The position numbers and the translations under genes are program-made. From DATGCT01 sp964495575 (lineage in GTDB: Bacteria > Patescibacteriota > Minisyncoccia > UBA6257 > GWB1-50-10), in contig CAZBVS010000002.1 in the NCBI GenBank assembly GCA_964495575.1, positions 1 through 51,374 on the forward strand: a stretch of 51,374 nucleotides of DNA. The letters run 5' to 3'. The notes under the pieces were generated by a model that was not told where the DNA came from, ran no database searches, and worked only from the letters and a program-made list of their open reading frames with translations. Shown piece by piece: positions 8,010 to 14,690 of the stretch. The stretch's first letter is position 1. Each line of letters begins with the position of its first letter.

Positions 8010-8693
8010 TTAAAAATTTAGTTTGTCTTTGTTTAAATATCTATCTAGATCTTCAATTATATCATCCACGTTTCTTACAAGTCTTGCCCCGTCTCTTATC
8101 AACTTATGAGAACCCTCATAATTAGGGTGATCCGCCGGGCCAGGTAAGACAAAAACATCTCTTCCTTGTCTCAAGGCATGGTTGGCTGTGGATAATGTTC
8201 CTGATCTTGCCGGCGCTTCAATTATAACAACCGCTAATGACATACCGCTAATAATTCTATTTCTTTCTAAAAAATAATTAGGTTTAGGAGAAACCCCTTT
8301 TCTATGCTCGGATACTAAACCCCCGTTTTTATTTAAAATACGTTTAGCTAAATTTTTATGTTTCTTGGGATAAACTGAATCTAATCCACCAGCTAATACC
8401 GCGATAGTTTTCCCATTCGTCTCAAGAGCTCCTTTATGAGCTGCTCCATCCACCCCTAAAGCTAAGCCGCTGATAACAGCTATTCCTTGTTTGGATAATC
8501 TAAAACTAATCTCCTGAGCCATTCTTAAACCCTTTTTAGTTGCTTTTCTGGTTCCTACTATAGCTATAGCAGGTTCTTCTTCCTCTAAAAGAGATCCTCG
8601 ATAATAAAGTCTATGAGGGGCATCATCTATTTTCCTTAACAAAGTAGGGAACTGCTGATCCTTTTTATTAACTTTTTTAATGGGAAATCTCAT
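8010..8693 (-). CDS. dprA: DNA-processing protein DprA/Smf, short form
   Basis: DprA binds incoming single-stranded DNA during natural transformation and loads RecA. The Rossmann-fold core is complete: IVGTRKATKKG, VISGLALGVDGAAHKGALE, TIAVLAGGLDSVYPKKH, FLERNRIISGMS, VIIEAPARSGTLSTANHAL and VFVLPG. I start it at the ATG at 8693 (227 residues, MRFPIKKV); the longer frame to 8732 would need a TTG and would run into the divergent pilO promoter. It lacks the N-terminal SAM-like and C-terminal winged-helix domains seen in many DprA proteins. It lies upstream of topA and opposite a pilus gene, in line with a pilus-linked DNA-uptake role, which is inference. Confidence 0.93.
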   Translation of the reverse strand: MRFPIKKVNKKDQQFPTLLRKIDDAPHRLYYRGSLLEEEEPAIAIVGTRKATKKGLRMAQEISFRLSKQGIAVISGLALGVDGAAHKGALETNGKTIAVLAGGLDSVYPKKHKNLAKRILNKNGGLVSEHRKGVSPKPNYFLERNRIISGMSLAVVIIEAPARSGTLSTANHALRQGRDVFVLPGPADHPNYEGSHKLIRDGARLVRNVDDIIEDLDRYLNKDKLNF

Positions 8694-8701
8694 ACTACTT
8701 A

Positions 8702-8710
8702 TGATAAAAT
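8702..8710 (+). promoter_or_regulatory. Extended -10 promoter element for the PilO-like gene
   Basis: TGA-TAAAAT (TG at 8702-8703, hexamer 8705-8710) lies 25 bases before the ATG at 8736. No good -35 is seen. The same TGnTAnAAT pattern recurs before tRNA-Ala, wecB and pcm. Confidence 0.5.
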
Positions 8711-8735
8711 AAATACAAAGACTTGTCTTCAATTT

Positions 8736-9296
8736 ATGAAAGAAAAATCCATTACGAAAAAAATATTAATCCAAGCAGGTATTGCGGTTGCTATTATTAT
8801 ACCGCTTTTTCTGGGATCGCTATACCTTAGATCTATTATATCAAAAACAACCTCCAGGATTGTTCAATCAAGAAAAGAATTTGCTCAAAAATCTGCTTCA
8901 CTTAGTACTTTGGTAAATCTTCAATCTCAATATAAAAACTTTGGAAGAGATTACCTTCAGGTACTATACAACATAGTTCCTCAAAAAGATGACCTGATTA
9001 ATATATCAAGTCAATTTCAAAGAATCGCTGCAGAACATAATCTAGGTTTTGGATTTTCCTTTTCCGGAGAGCAAGAAGCTTCTCAAAGCCAATTAGGTTA
9101 TATATCATACTCAATAAGAGTCACTGGCAGTAATGACGAAGAAATAAAAAAATTCATTAATGATCTAAACAACTTTCAATATTTGAATAAAGTTGAAAGT
9201 TTAAGTATGAGTAAGGAAAATATCGGAGAAGGAGATAACCAAAGATCAGAAATTGAAGCAACATTAAAAGGAAAGGTATACTTCCGACAAAGTTAA
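8736..9296 (+). CDS. PilO-like type IV pilus inner-membrane protein
   Basis: A 186-residue bitopic protein: a short basic cytoplasmic N-terminus (KEKSITKK), one membrane helix (about 10-32, AVAIIIPLFLGSLYLRSII), a short coiled coil, then a periplasm-side alpha/beta domain (about 85-180) of the ferredoxin-like type found in PilO/GspM proteins. PilO proteins link the pilus motor to the envelope. The assignment rests on architecture and on pilB, pilC and pilin genes in the same window (45-51 kb); no invariant PilO residues are recognisable. It shares a short intergenic region with divergent dprA and is followed 9 bases later by another small membrane protein. Confidence 0.6.
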   Translation: MKEKSITKKILIQAGIAVAIIIPLFLGSLYLRSIISKTTSRIVQSRKEFAQKSASLSTLVNLQSQYKNFGRDYLQVLYNIVPQKDDLINISSQFQRIAAEHNLGFGFSFSGEQEASQSQLGYISYSIRVTGSNDEEIKKFINDLNNFQYLNKVESLSMSKENIGEGDNQRSEIEATLKGKVYFRQS

Positions 9297-9305
9297 TAAA
9301 TTAAC

Positions 9306-9533
9306 ATGGATAAACTTAAAAAAATACTCACCAAAACAAAATCACGAGAAGCGCTCTTCTTTGTGTTGGCTGCTATTATGATTGCAATATCAGCTTGGTT
9401 TATTTTTTCAAGCTCTATTTTCTTAATCAAAAACCTAAACGATGCTTTTAGTTCAGAACCAACTATTCAAGCTGAACAAATATCATTTGACAAAGAAGGT
9501 TTCCAAAAGTTAAACTTACTTAAAGAAAGATAA
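9306..9533 (+). CDS. Small single-pass membrane protein after the PilO-like gene
   Basis: Seventy-five residues: a strongly basic N-terminus (MDKLKKILTKTKSRE), one long hydrophobic helix (about 16-42, FFVLAAIMIAISAWFIF), then a polar tail (SSEPTIQAEQISFDKEGFQK). By charge the tail should face outside. I do not recognise a family. The 9-base gap to the PilO-like gene suggests one operon and a pilus-associated role, which is inference. The stop codon is only 4 bases before tRNA-Ile, so this gene and the tRNA are probably on one transcript. Confidence 0.65.
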   Translation: MDKLKKILTKTKSREALFFVLAAIMIAISAWFIFSSSIFLIKNLNDAFSSEPTIQAEQISFDKEGFQKLNLLKER

Positions 9534-9537
9534 ATAA

Positions 9538-9609
9538 GGGCACATAGTTCAGTGGTAGAACGCTATCCTGATAAGATAGAGGTCCCAGGTTCGATCCCTG
9601 GTGTGCCCA
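9538..9609 (+). tRNA. tRNA-Ile (GAT)
   Basis: A complete cloverleaf: acceptor GGGCACA/TGTGCCC, D-arm GTTC/GAAC, anticodon stem CTATC/GATAG around loop CTGATAA (anticodon GAT), and T-arm CCAGG/CCTGG with TTCGATC. The discriminator base is A, and no CCA is encoded, so a CCA-adding enzyme is needed. It begins 4 bases after an ORF stop and ends 6 bases before a terminator, so it appears to be the last unit of the pilO-like transcript and must be cut out of it. Confidence 0.97.
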
Positions 9610-9615
9610 CAAAAG

Positions 9616-9645
9616 AACAACTCATACCGTGTGAGTTGTTTTTAT
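9616..9645 (+). terminator. Terminator after tRNA-Ile
   Basis: AACAACTCA (9616-9624) pairs with TGAGTTGTT (9632-9640) around a 7-base loop and is followed by a T-rich tail. Confidence 0.85.
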
Positions 9646-9662
9646 TTTTACCTAACAAAAAA

Positions 9663-9682
9663 AGGAGCTCAAAAAGAGCTCC
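9663..9682 (-). terminator. Terminator of the coiled-coil lipoprotein gene
   Basis: On the minus strand GGAGCTC (9682-9676) and GAGCTCC (9670-9664) form a 7-bp stem around TTTTT and lead into a run of seven T. The site is 15 bases past the stop of the 9698-10273 gene. Confidence 0.8.
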
Positions 9683-9697
9683 CTTAAACACAATAAA

Positions 9698-10273
9698 TTA
9701 TTTTTTGTACAAAACTACACCTAAAGCGATAGCCAATACAAAAATAACTAAGAAAGAAATATAAGTTGCTAAACGAAACCACTCTGTCTTATCCAGGAAA
9801 GTTTCTAATTTTTCTATCCTCTTTTCATAATACTCTTTCAATCCGTTCCACTCTTTAACTTTATCATTCTTATAACTCATATCCTTTTTCAATACATCTA
9901 TCCGAGACTCTAAATCAAATATCTCCTTTTGTTTCTCATCCAACTTCTGTTGGTAATCCTTTCTTAATCTCAAAAGATCTCCCTGGGCTTTTTCTTTCTT
10001 AGACTTCATTTTTTGATAATCACTTACTGCTTCATCTAAGGCAGCCTTTAAAGAATCTACCTTTAAACCTAACTTCTTTCTCTGGCTAAGTAACTGTTCC
10101 TGTTCTGATCCTAAACTATTAATCTTTTTTTCGGCTTTCTCTATATTCATCTCAAGACTATCAACTTTATTCTTATAATCATCCAAAACAGGTGTCTCTT
10201 TTACCTGTTGTACTGATGAAGCACAACCTAAAATAAATACAGCCAATACAAATAAAACAATAAGTTTCTTCAT
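9698..10273 (-). CDS. Coiled-coil lipoprotein with a C-terminal membrane helix
   Basis: A 191-residue protein of unknown family. It opens with a lipoprotein signal peptide (MKKLIVLFVLAVFILGC, lipobox ending at C17). About 125 residues of almost continuous charged heptads follow (about 30-155), which should form a long coiled coil. It ends with a single membrane helix (about 168-188, TYISFLVIFVLAIALGVVLY) and a basic KK. The protein is therefore probably attached to a membrane at both ends: by lipid at the N-terminus and by a helix at the C-terminus. It is monocistronic, with its own promoter, a canonical Shine-Dalgarno (rare in this window) and its own terminator. Confidence 0.8.
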   Translation of the reverse strand: MKKLIVLFVLAVFILGCASSVQQVKETPVLDDYKNKVDSLEMNIEKAEKKINSLGSEQEQLLSQRKKLGLKVDSLKAALDEAVSDYQKMKSKKEKAQGDLLRLRKDYQQKLDEKQKEIFDLESRIDVLKKDMSYKNDKVKEWNGLKEYYEKRIEKLETFLDKTEWFRLATYISFLVIFVLAIALGVVLYKK

Positions 10274-10280
10274 AGCTTAT

Positions 10281-10290
10281 ACCTCCTTTT
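10281..10290 (-). promoter_or_regulatory. Shine-Dalgarno of the coiled-coil lipoprotein gene
   Basis: AAAAGGAGGT lies on the minus strand 7 bases before the ATG at 10273. It is the strongest Shine-Dalgarno in the window and fixes the start. Confidence 0.85.
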
Positions 10291-10314
10291 ATTTAATTAC
10301 CAAGTACTAATCTG

Positions 10315-10342
10315 ATAATAACATTAATTTATAAAAGGTCAA
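10315..10342 (-). promoter_or_regulatory. Promoter of the coiled-coil lipoprotein gene
   Basis: On the minus strand TTGACC (10342-10337), a 16-base spacer, and TATTAT (10320-10315) form a good sigma70-type promoter about 40 bases upstream of the start codon. Confidence 0.65.
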
Positions 10343-10369
10343 CAAAACAGTTTATTTTTTCTCAATTTA

Positions 10370-10378
10370 TGATAGAAT
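10370..10378 (+). promoter_or_regulatory. Extended -10 promoter of tRNA-Ala
   Basis: TGA-TAGAAT (TG at 10370-10371, hexamer 10373-10378) ends 18 bases before the tRNA. A -35 is not obvious. Confidence 0.5.
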
Positions 10379-10396
10379 AGGTTCTGTAAAAGAGAA

Positions 10397-10470
10397 GGGC
10401 CCGTAGCTCAGCTGGCCAGAGCATCTGTTTTGCATACAGAAGGTCACCGGTTCGACTCCGGTCGGGTCCA
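10397..10470 (+). tRNA. tRNA-Ala (TGC)
   Basis: The cloverleaf has acceptor GGGCCCG/CGGGTCC including the G3-U70 wobble pair that defines tRNA-Ala identity. It has a D-arm GCTC/GAGC, an anticodon stem TCTGT/ACAGA with loop TTTGCAT (anticodon TGC), and a T-arm ACCGG/CCGGT. CCA is not encoded. An antisense ORF over this tRNA is the familiar spurious GVEPVTF-type reading and is not a gene. Confidence 0.98.
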
Positions 10471-10533
10471 CACAAAGAAAATGCTTTTTATAAAGTAATT
10501 TAAACCCAAAGACGCCTTTTCCTTTATTTATCA

Positions 10534-10561
10534 TTGACAATACGATATTTTCTGATATACT
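10534..10561 (+). promoter_or_regulatory. Consensus promoter of the small RNA
   Basis: TTGACA (10534-10539), a 16-base spacer, and TATACT (10556-10561, five of six match). The -10 is also preceded by TGA, giving an extended -10. Transcription should begin at about 10568-10570. This is among the best promoters in the window, yet no ORF follows before a terminator. Confidence 0.8.
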
Positions 10562-10568
10562 ATAAAAT

Positions 10569-10699
10569 AGTAACTTTAAAACACACCTTCTATTAGAGAG
10601 GCTGGGGAATAGACCCGCATAACAATCTCCTATACAAAAATATAAAGGGATTCTCCGCCTCTCACTCATAATTCCTCTTTAAACAAGGGGAATTTTTTT
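10569..10699 (+). ncRNA. Structured small RNA of about 130 nt, unknown family
   Basis: This gene-free stretch between tRNA-Ala and wecB has its own near-consensus promoter and a strong terminator. Between them GAGAGGC (10596-10602) pairs with GCCTCTC (10657-10663). After a single bulged T, GGGGAAT (10604-10610) pairs with ATTCTCC (10650-10656), giving a nearly continuous 14-bp helix. CCC (10614-10616) can pair with GGG (10647-10649), leaving a loop of about 30 bases that contains AATCTCCTATAC. The exposed TCTCCTA (10626-10632) is complementary to the folA Shine-Dalgarno, and its CTCCT core to all four Shine-Dalgarnos found. It lacks SRP-RNA and tmRNA hallmarks; a long helix with an open centre is faintly 6S-like, but it is shorter. 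No peptide of note is encoded. Confidence 0.7.
10670..10699 (+). terminator. Terminator of the small RNA
   Basis: AATTCCTCTT (10670-10679) pairs with AAGGGGAATT (10685-10694; one G-T pair) around a 5-base loop and is followed by a run of T to 10699. Confidence 0.9.
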
Positions 10700-10724
10700 A
10701 TATCCAAACCAAATTTCATCAGTT

Positions 10725-10733
10725 TGTTATAAT
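10725..10733 (+). promoter_or_regulatory. Extended -10 promoter of wecB, probably leaderless
   Basis: TGT-TATAAT (TG at 10725-10726, hexamer 10728-10733). The expected start, about 7 bases downstream, coincides with the wecB ATG at 10740, so the mRNA would have no leader. No -35 is visible. Confidence 0.6.
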
Positions 10734-10739
10734 AAAACT

Positions 10740-11837
10740 ATGAAAAACAAAAACTTTAAAATAGACTTAATAGCCGGAACCCGGCCAAACTTTATCAAAA
10801 TAGCCCCGTTATACAAAACTTTTAAAAAAGCTTCCGATATTAAAGCCCGACTTGTTCATACTGGTCAACACTATGATAAAGAGATGTCTCAAATTTTTTT
10901 TGAAGAACTCAATATTCCAAAACCTGATATTAACTTAGAAGTCGGCTCTGATACTCATTCAAAACAAACCGCTAAAATAATGGTGGAGTATGAAAAGCTA
11001 ATAGAAAACGACAAACCAGATATGGTTTTGGTAGTAGGGGATGTAAACTCAACCGCTGCTGCGGCCATAACAGCTAAAAAACTAAATACTCTTTTAGGAC
11101 ACATTGAAGCAGGTTTAAGAAGCTTTGATAGAACTATGCCGGAAGAAATAAACCGAATTATCACCGATAGCATCTCTGATCATCTTTTTACCACCAGCCA
11201 AAATGCTAACGACCATCTTTCTAACGAAGGTCACGAACCAGAAAGCATTCACTTTGTTGGAAACATAATGATCGATTCCTTAAACTCCTTCAAAAACAAA
11301 ACCAAAGAAAAATCAATCCTCAAATCTTTAAAAATAAAACCAAAAGAATATATTCTTGTTACCCTTCACCGCCCCTCAAACGTAGATACCCCTAAAATCT
11401 TTAAAAAACTAACAACAACCCTAGATTCAATCAGTAAAAAAACCCCCGTTATTTTCCCTGCTCATCCAAGAACCAAAGAAAAAATCAATAACCTTAAACT
11501 TTCAAAAAACTTTCATATCACAGAACCTCTTGGATATTTAGAGTTTCTAGGTCTTCAAAAACAGGCTAAAGCTGTTATTACTGACTCCGGGGGTATCCAA
11601 GAAGAAACCACCGTCTTACAAACTCCTTGTATCACTCTCCGAGAAAACACAGAACGCCCCATCACCATTACGGAAGGTTCTAACACCTTAATCAAACCAT
11701 CTGATAAAAACCTGAAAAAGAAAATTAAACGAGCAATAAAAGACCAAAAGAAAATAAATAAAGTGCCTGAATACTGGGATGGGAAAACCGCCCAAAGAAT
11801 ATTAAAAATAATCCAAAAAATTAAAAATAATAATTAA
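10740..11837 (+). CDS. wecB: UDP-N-acetylglucosamine 2-epimerase (non-hydrolysing)
   Basis: Interconverts UDP-GlcNAc and UDP-ManNAc, a precursor for surface polysaccharides. The 365 residues follow the family's two-domain GT-B-like fold: IDLIAGTRPNFIKIAPLY, VHTGQHYDKEMSQIFFEEL, MVLVVGDVNSTAAAA, GHIEAGLRSFDRTMPEEINR, HFVGNIMIDSL, LVTLHRPSNVD, and the C-terminal TDSGGIQEETTVLQTPCITLRENTERP. All recognisable catalytic motifs are intact. It starts at a probably leaderless ATG just after the small-RNA terminator. No other glycan gene lies beside it; murA, which also uses UDP-GlcNAc, is next downstream with a 70-base gap. Confidence 0.95.
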   Translation: MKNKNFKIDLIAGTRPNFIKIAPLYKTFKKASDIKARLVHTGQHYDKEMSQIFFEELNIPKPDINLEVGSDTHSKQTAKIMVEYEKLIENDKPDMVLVVGDVNSTAAAAITAKKLNTLLGHIEAGLRSFDRTMPEEINRIITDSISDHLFTTSQNANDHLSNEGHEPESIHFVGNIMIDSLNSFKNKTKEKSILKSLKIKPKEYILVTLHRPSNVDTPKIFKKLTTTLDSISKKTPVIFPAHPRTKEKINNLKLSKNFHITEPLGYLEFLGLQKQAKAVITDSGGIQEETTVLQTPCITLRENTERPITITEGSNTLIKPSDKNLKKKIKRAIKDQKKINKVPEYWDGKTAQRILKIIQKIKNNN

Positions 11838-11907
11838 TTAATAAGTTTTGGATTTCCTTTTCAAATAATGATATATTAATAATATAAACTCTTAATCAAA
11901 AAATAAT

Positions 11908-13239
11908 ATGGATCCAAAAAAAGCTCTGAATTTCAAAATTAATGGAGGAAGAGAGTTAACAGGTGAAATAAAGGTAAACACGGCCAAAAACTCGGCCGTC
12001 GCTTTATTATGTGCTTCTTTAATTAACAAAGGCACCACCACCCTAAAAAGAGTCCCGAGAATAGAAGAGGTATTTAGAATAATAGAGGTATTAGAAAGCA
12101 TCGATATAGAAGTAGAATGGAAAAATGACCATACCCTCAAAATTACCCCTCCTAAAGAAATAGACCTCTCAAAAATAGACAAAGAGGCCGGAATGAGAAC
12201 AAGAAGCATCATCATGTTCATCGGCCCTCTCGTAAACAAACTAGATCACTTCAAAATACCTCAAGCTGGTGGTTGTAAACTAGGCTCAAGAACAGTAAAA
12301 CCTCATTTCTATGCTTTAGAACCTCTTGGTGTAGATATAAGAGCAACCAAGGAAGCATATGATGTAAAAGCCCCTAAGAGCCTAAAAAAGAATCAAAGAG
12401 TCGTTTTATACGAATCAGGAGACACCGTTACAGAGAACCTTATCATGGCTGCTTCACTAATTCCCGGAAAAACAGAGATAAGATTTGCCTCGGCCAACTA
12501 TCAAGTTCAAGATCTCTGTCACTTCCTCAAAAAACTAGGTGTGGAAATAGAAGGGATAGGCTCCACAAACCTAACCATAAAAGGAGTAAAAGAGATCAAC
12601 CAAGATATTGAATTCAGCCTTAGTGAAGACCCAATTGAAGCCATGCTTTTTCTCTCCATCGCCGCTACAACAAACTCTGAAATAGAAATAAAAGGAGCTC
12701 CAGTAGATTTTGTAGAACTAGAACTTCTCAAACTTGAAAAAATGGGCTTCAAATATGAAATAACAAATGAATATAAATCTGAGAACGGATTTAGAGATCT
12801 TATTGATATAAAAACAAAAAAATCAGAACTAAAATCATTAGACGAAAAAATATCCGCCAGACCCTTCCCAGGCTTAAACATAGATAATCTTCCTTTCTTC
12901 GTCCCGGTTGCCGCAAAAGCAAAAGGTCAAACCCTAATCCATGACTGGGTATACGAAAACAGAGCAATATATTATATGGAATTAACAAAACTAAACGCAG
13001 ATATGATATTAGCCGACCCTCATCGTGTATACGTAGAAGGCCCTACCAAATTTAAACCAGCCGAAGTCATCTGTCCACCAGCTCTAAGACCTGCTGCTAT
13101 AATCTTAATTGGTATGCTTGCTGCTCCAGGTAAGTCAATATTAAGAAATGTATATTCAATAAACCGAGGCTACGAAGATCTTGCAAAAAGATTAAGAACC
13201 ATCGGTGCTGATGTAAAAATGATAGAAAACAACGATTAA
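11908..13239 (+). CDS. murA: UDP-N-acetylglucosamine 1-carboxyvinyltransferase MurA
   Basis: Catalyses the first committed step of peptidoglycan synthesis, adding enolpyruvate to UDP-GlcNAc. The 443 residues match the two-domain EPSP-synthase-like fold: the K-N pair in TAKNSAVALLCASLI, the catalytic and fosfomycin-reactive cysteine C123 in GGCKLGSRTVKPH, and the closing RGYEDLAKRLRTIGADV. The usual PDRIEAG motif reads EDPIEAM and the usual DLRAGAA reads ALRPAAI, so it is a divergent form, but the cysteine is present. It lies downstream of wecB and ends at a strong bidirectional terminator shared with a convergent membrane-protein gene. Confidence 0.95.
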   Translation: MDPKKALNFKINGGRELTGEIKVNTAKNSAVALLCASLINKGTTTLKRVPRIEEVFRIIEVLESIDIEVEWKNDHTLKITPPKEIDLSKIDKEAGMRTRSIIMFIGPLVNKLDHFKIPQAGGCKLGSRTVKPHFYALEPLGVDIRATKEAYDVKAPKSLKKNQRVVLYESGDTVTENLIMAASLIPGKTEIRFASANYQVQDLCHFLKKLGVEIEGIGSTNLTIKGVKEINQDIEFSLSEDPIEAMLFLSIAATTNSEIEIKGAPVDFVELELLKLEKMGFKYEITNEYKSENGFRDLIDIKTKKSELKSLDEKISARPFPGLNIDNLPFFVPVAAKAKGQTLIHDWVYENRAIYYMELTKLNADMILADPHRVYVEGPTKFKPAEVICPPALRPAAIILIGMLAAPGKSILRNVYSINRGYEDLAKRLRTIGADVKMIENND

Positions 13240-13262
13240 ACATCCCTCAATATAAAAATACA

Positions 13263-13287
13263 CCCTGCAGAGAAAATCTCTGCAGGG
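13263..13287. terminator. Bidirectional terminator between murA and a membrane-protein gene
   Basis: A perfect 11-bp stem, CCCTGCAGAGA (13263-13273) with TCTCTGCAGGG (13277-13287) around AAA, is flanked by T-rich sequence on one side and A-rich on the other. Confidence 0.85.
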
Positions 13288-13306
13288 ATTTTAAATATAA
13301 ATTTAA

Positions 13307-13930
13307 TTACTCATTCGCTGCAGTGAGCCACTTCCAAGTATTTTTCCAAAACCTGAAAGTAAATAGGCCCTTCAAAAACCAACCCACTGAAGTACCTAAA
13401 ATAATAAACAATAATAACTCCAGACCAGAGAACAGACCAAAAATTAAAGCAGACACTAAACTTAGAAAATACAAACAAACTAACACAGTCATCATCCTGG
13501 ATTTATCCTTCTTTGAAAAAACTCCGGCATAAAAACCGGCACAAATTATTAATACGCCTAACGATTTAATAACCTCAAAATTCTCTGTATAGAAGTTACT
13601 AAAAACAGGCTCTATTAAATGTGCAAAAATCATTGCCCCGCCAATCATAATCGAGAAACCCCCTACAATACCAGCGTTAGACTGTTTTCCGGCAGGAAAA
13701 TTCATAAAAATCAAAACACCAATTATTGACCACATCGGGCCAATTAAAAAATCTACCCAACGATAGATTTCTCCTGATAAATAGGCAGGAAGCAAGATAA
13801 AACCAAGATCTTCTGAAACAGGCATGTTACCGGCAATAAAATAATAGACTATCCAAAACATCAAAATCAAAGCTCCCGAAAGCAAGGAAAATCTAACCAT
13901 CATCTTAAATTCATCTCTTTCTTTGTTCAT
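13307..13930 (-). CDS. Multi-pass membrane protein of unknown function
   Basis: The protein has 207 residues when started at the ATG at 13930 and contains five to six membrane helices (LLSGALILMFWIVYYFIA, FLIGPMWSIIGVLIFM, GGFSIMIGGAMIFAHLI, SLGVLIICAGFYAGVF, VLVCLYFLSLVSALIFGLF, LLLFIILGTSVGWFL). It begins with a charged cytoplasmic end (MNKERDEFK) and ends in an aromatic, basic FRFWKNTWKWLTAANE. I do not recognise a family and see no catalytic motif. The start at 13930 is chosen because GGAGG ends 6 bases before it; the other in-frame ATG (13936) abuts the GGAGG with no spacing. The gene stands alone between murA and pcm on the opposite strand. Confidence 0.75.
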   Translation of the reverse strand: MNKERDEFKMMVRFSLLSGALILMFWIVYYFIAGNMPVSEDLGFILLPAYLSGEIYRWVDFLIGPMWSIIGVLIFMNFPAGKQSNAGIVGGFSIMIGGAMIFAHLIEPVFSNFYTENFEVIKSLGVLIICAGFYAGVFSKKDKSRMMTVLVCLYFLSLVSALIFGLFSGLELLLFIILGTSVGWFLKGLFTFRFWKNTWKWLTAANE

Positions 13931-13936
13931 AACCAT

Positions 13937-13943
13937 CCTCCTT
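13937..13943 (-). promoter_or_regulatory. Shine-Dalgarno that sets the start of the membrane-protein gene
   Basis: AAGGAGG on the minus strand lies 6 bases before the ATG at 13930 and directly against the ATG at 13936, so it argues for 13930. It is one of only four clear Shine-Dalgarnos in the window. Confidence 0.8.
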
Positions 13944-14018
13944 ATTCAATTATTAATAACTATCATAAAAATAACATAATATGTAATATTGTCAAATATT
14001 ACCATCTATCAATATTAA

Positions 14019-14027
14019 TGATAAAAT
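14019..14027 (+). promoter_or_regulatory. Extended -10 promoter of pcm, probably leaderless
   Basis: TGA-TAAAAT (TG at 14019-14020, hexamer 14022-14027). The predicted start at about 14034 is the pcm ATG itself, the same geometry as at wecB. Confidence 0.5.
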
Positions 14028-14033
14028 AAAGAT

Positions 14034-14690
14034 ATGACCAATATGACTCAAAAAAAGCTAATTGAAAAGCTTATTGAAGAAAAATACCTAAAATCCCCTC
14101 TAATAATAGAGGCTTTCCAGAAAATAGACCGCCAGGACTTTGTTCTAGAAAAACAAAAAGAATACGCGTATGTAAATCAAGCCATGCCAATAGGGGAGAA
14201 CCAAACTATTTCTCAACCGCTTACCGTCGCTTTTATGCTTGAAAAACTAAACCCACAACCGGGTGAAAAAATATTAGACATAGGTTCTGGGTCAGGTTGG
14301 CAAGCCGCTCTCCTTTCATATATCGTTAGTAAAAACAATAATGAAGCCGGTAAAGTATTTTCTATAGAAAGAGTAGCTGAATTAAAAAAGATGGCAGAAA
14401 CCAACCTTAAAAAATACAACTTTATTGAAAAAGAAATCGCTCAAGTAATCAAAGGTAACGGTATAGATGGATATATATCCCAAGCTCCGTATGATAAAAT
14501 AATTGCTGCAGCAGCAGGAGATAAAGTTCCTCAAGCCTGGAAAAAGCAACTTAAAACAGGCGGAAGAATAGTAGCTCCTGTAAAATCAAGCATCTACGTC
14601 CTTAATAAAACAAGCAATGAAGATTTTGACGAAAAACAATATTTTGGATTCAGTTTTGTTCCTTTAATAAATAAAAAGAATGAAAAATGA
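14034..14690 (+). CDS. pcm: Protein-L-isoaspartate O-methyltransferase
   Basis: Repairs isoaspartyl damage in proteins by SAM-dependent methylation. The 218 residues show the family pattern: an N-terminal helix segment (FQKIDRQDFV), then YAYVNQAMPIGENQTISQPL just before the methyltransferase fold. The SAM-binding motif I is KILDIGSGSGWQAALLSYI, motif II is VFSIERVAEL, and IIAAAAGDKVPQAWKKQLKTGG comes later. The start is at a probable leaderless promoter. The TGA stop overlaps the next gene by 11 bases, which also shows TGA is a true stop here. Archaeal and bacterial proteins of this family are soluble and cytoplasmic. Confidence 0.93.
   Translation: MTNMTQKKLIEKLIEEKYLKSPLIIEAFQKIDRQDFVLEKQKEYAYVNQAMPIGENQTISQPLTVAFMLEKLNPQPGEKILDIGSGSGWQAALLSYIVSKNNNEAGKVFSIERVAELKKMAETNLKKYNFIEKEIAQVIKGNGIDGYISQAPYDKIIAAAAGDKVPQAWKKQLKTGGRIVAPVKSSIYVLNKTSNEDFDEKQYFGFSFVPLINKKNEK

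Noticed and set aside
8694..8732. A longer dprA start
   Set aside because: It would use a TTG, add a hydrophobic stretch unlike DprA and run through the shared promoter region. The ATG at 8693 fits better.
9552..9764. A 70-residue plus-strand ORF over tRNA-Ile
   Set aside because: It overlaps the tRNA and its terminator and has no start signal.
10367..10669. A 100-residue minus-strand ORF containing DPTGVEPVTF
   Set aside because: It is the known spurious reading antisense to a tRNA gene (here tRNA-Ala) and also covers the small RNA in antisense.
10569..10699. The small RNA being SRP RNA, tmRNA or 6S RNA
   Set aside because: The conserved SRP apical GGAAGGAAGC-type loop and tmRNA ends are absent, and it is shorter than typical 6S RNA. 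I leave it unclassified.
5869..14690. Recoded TGA (genetic code 25)
   Set aside because: TGA ends folA (5869-5871) and pcm (14688-14690) at positions that match family ends, so TGA is a stop.
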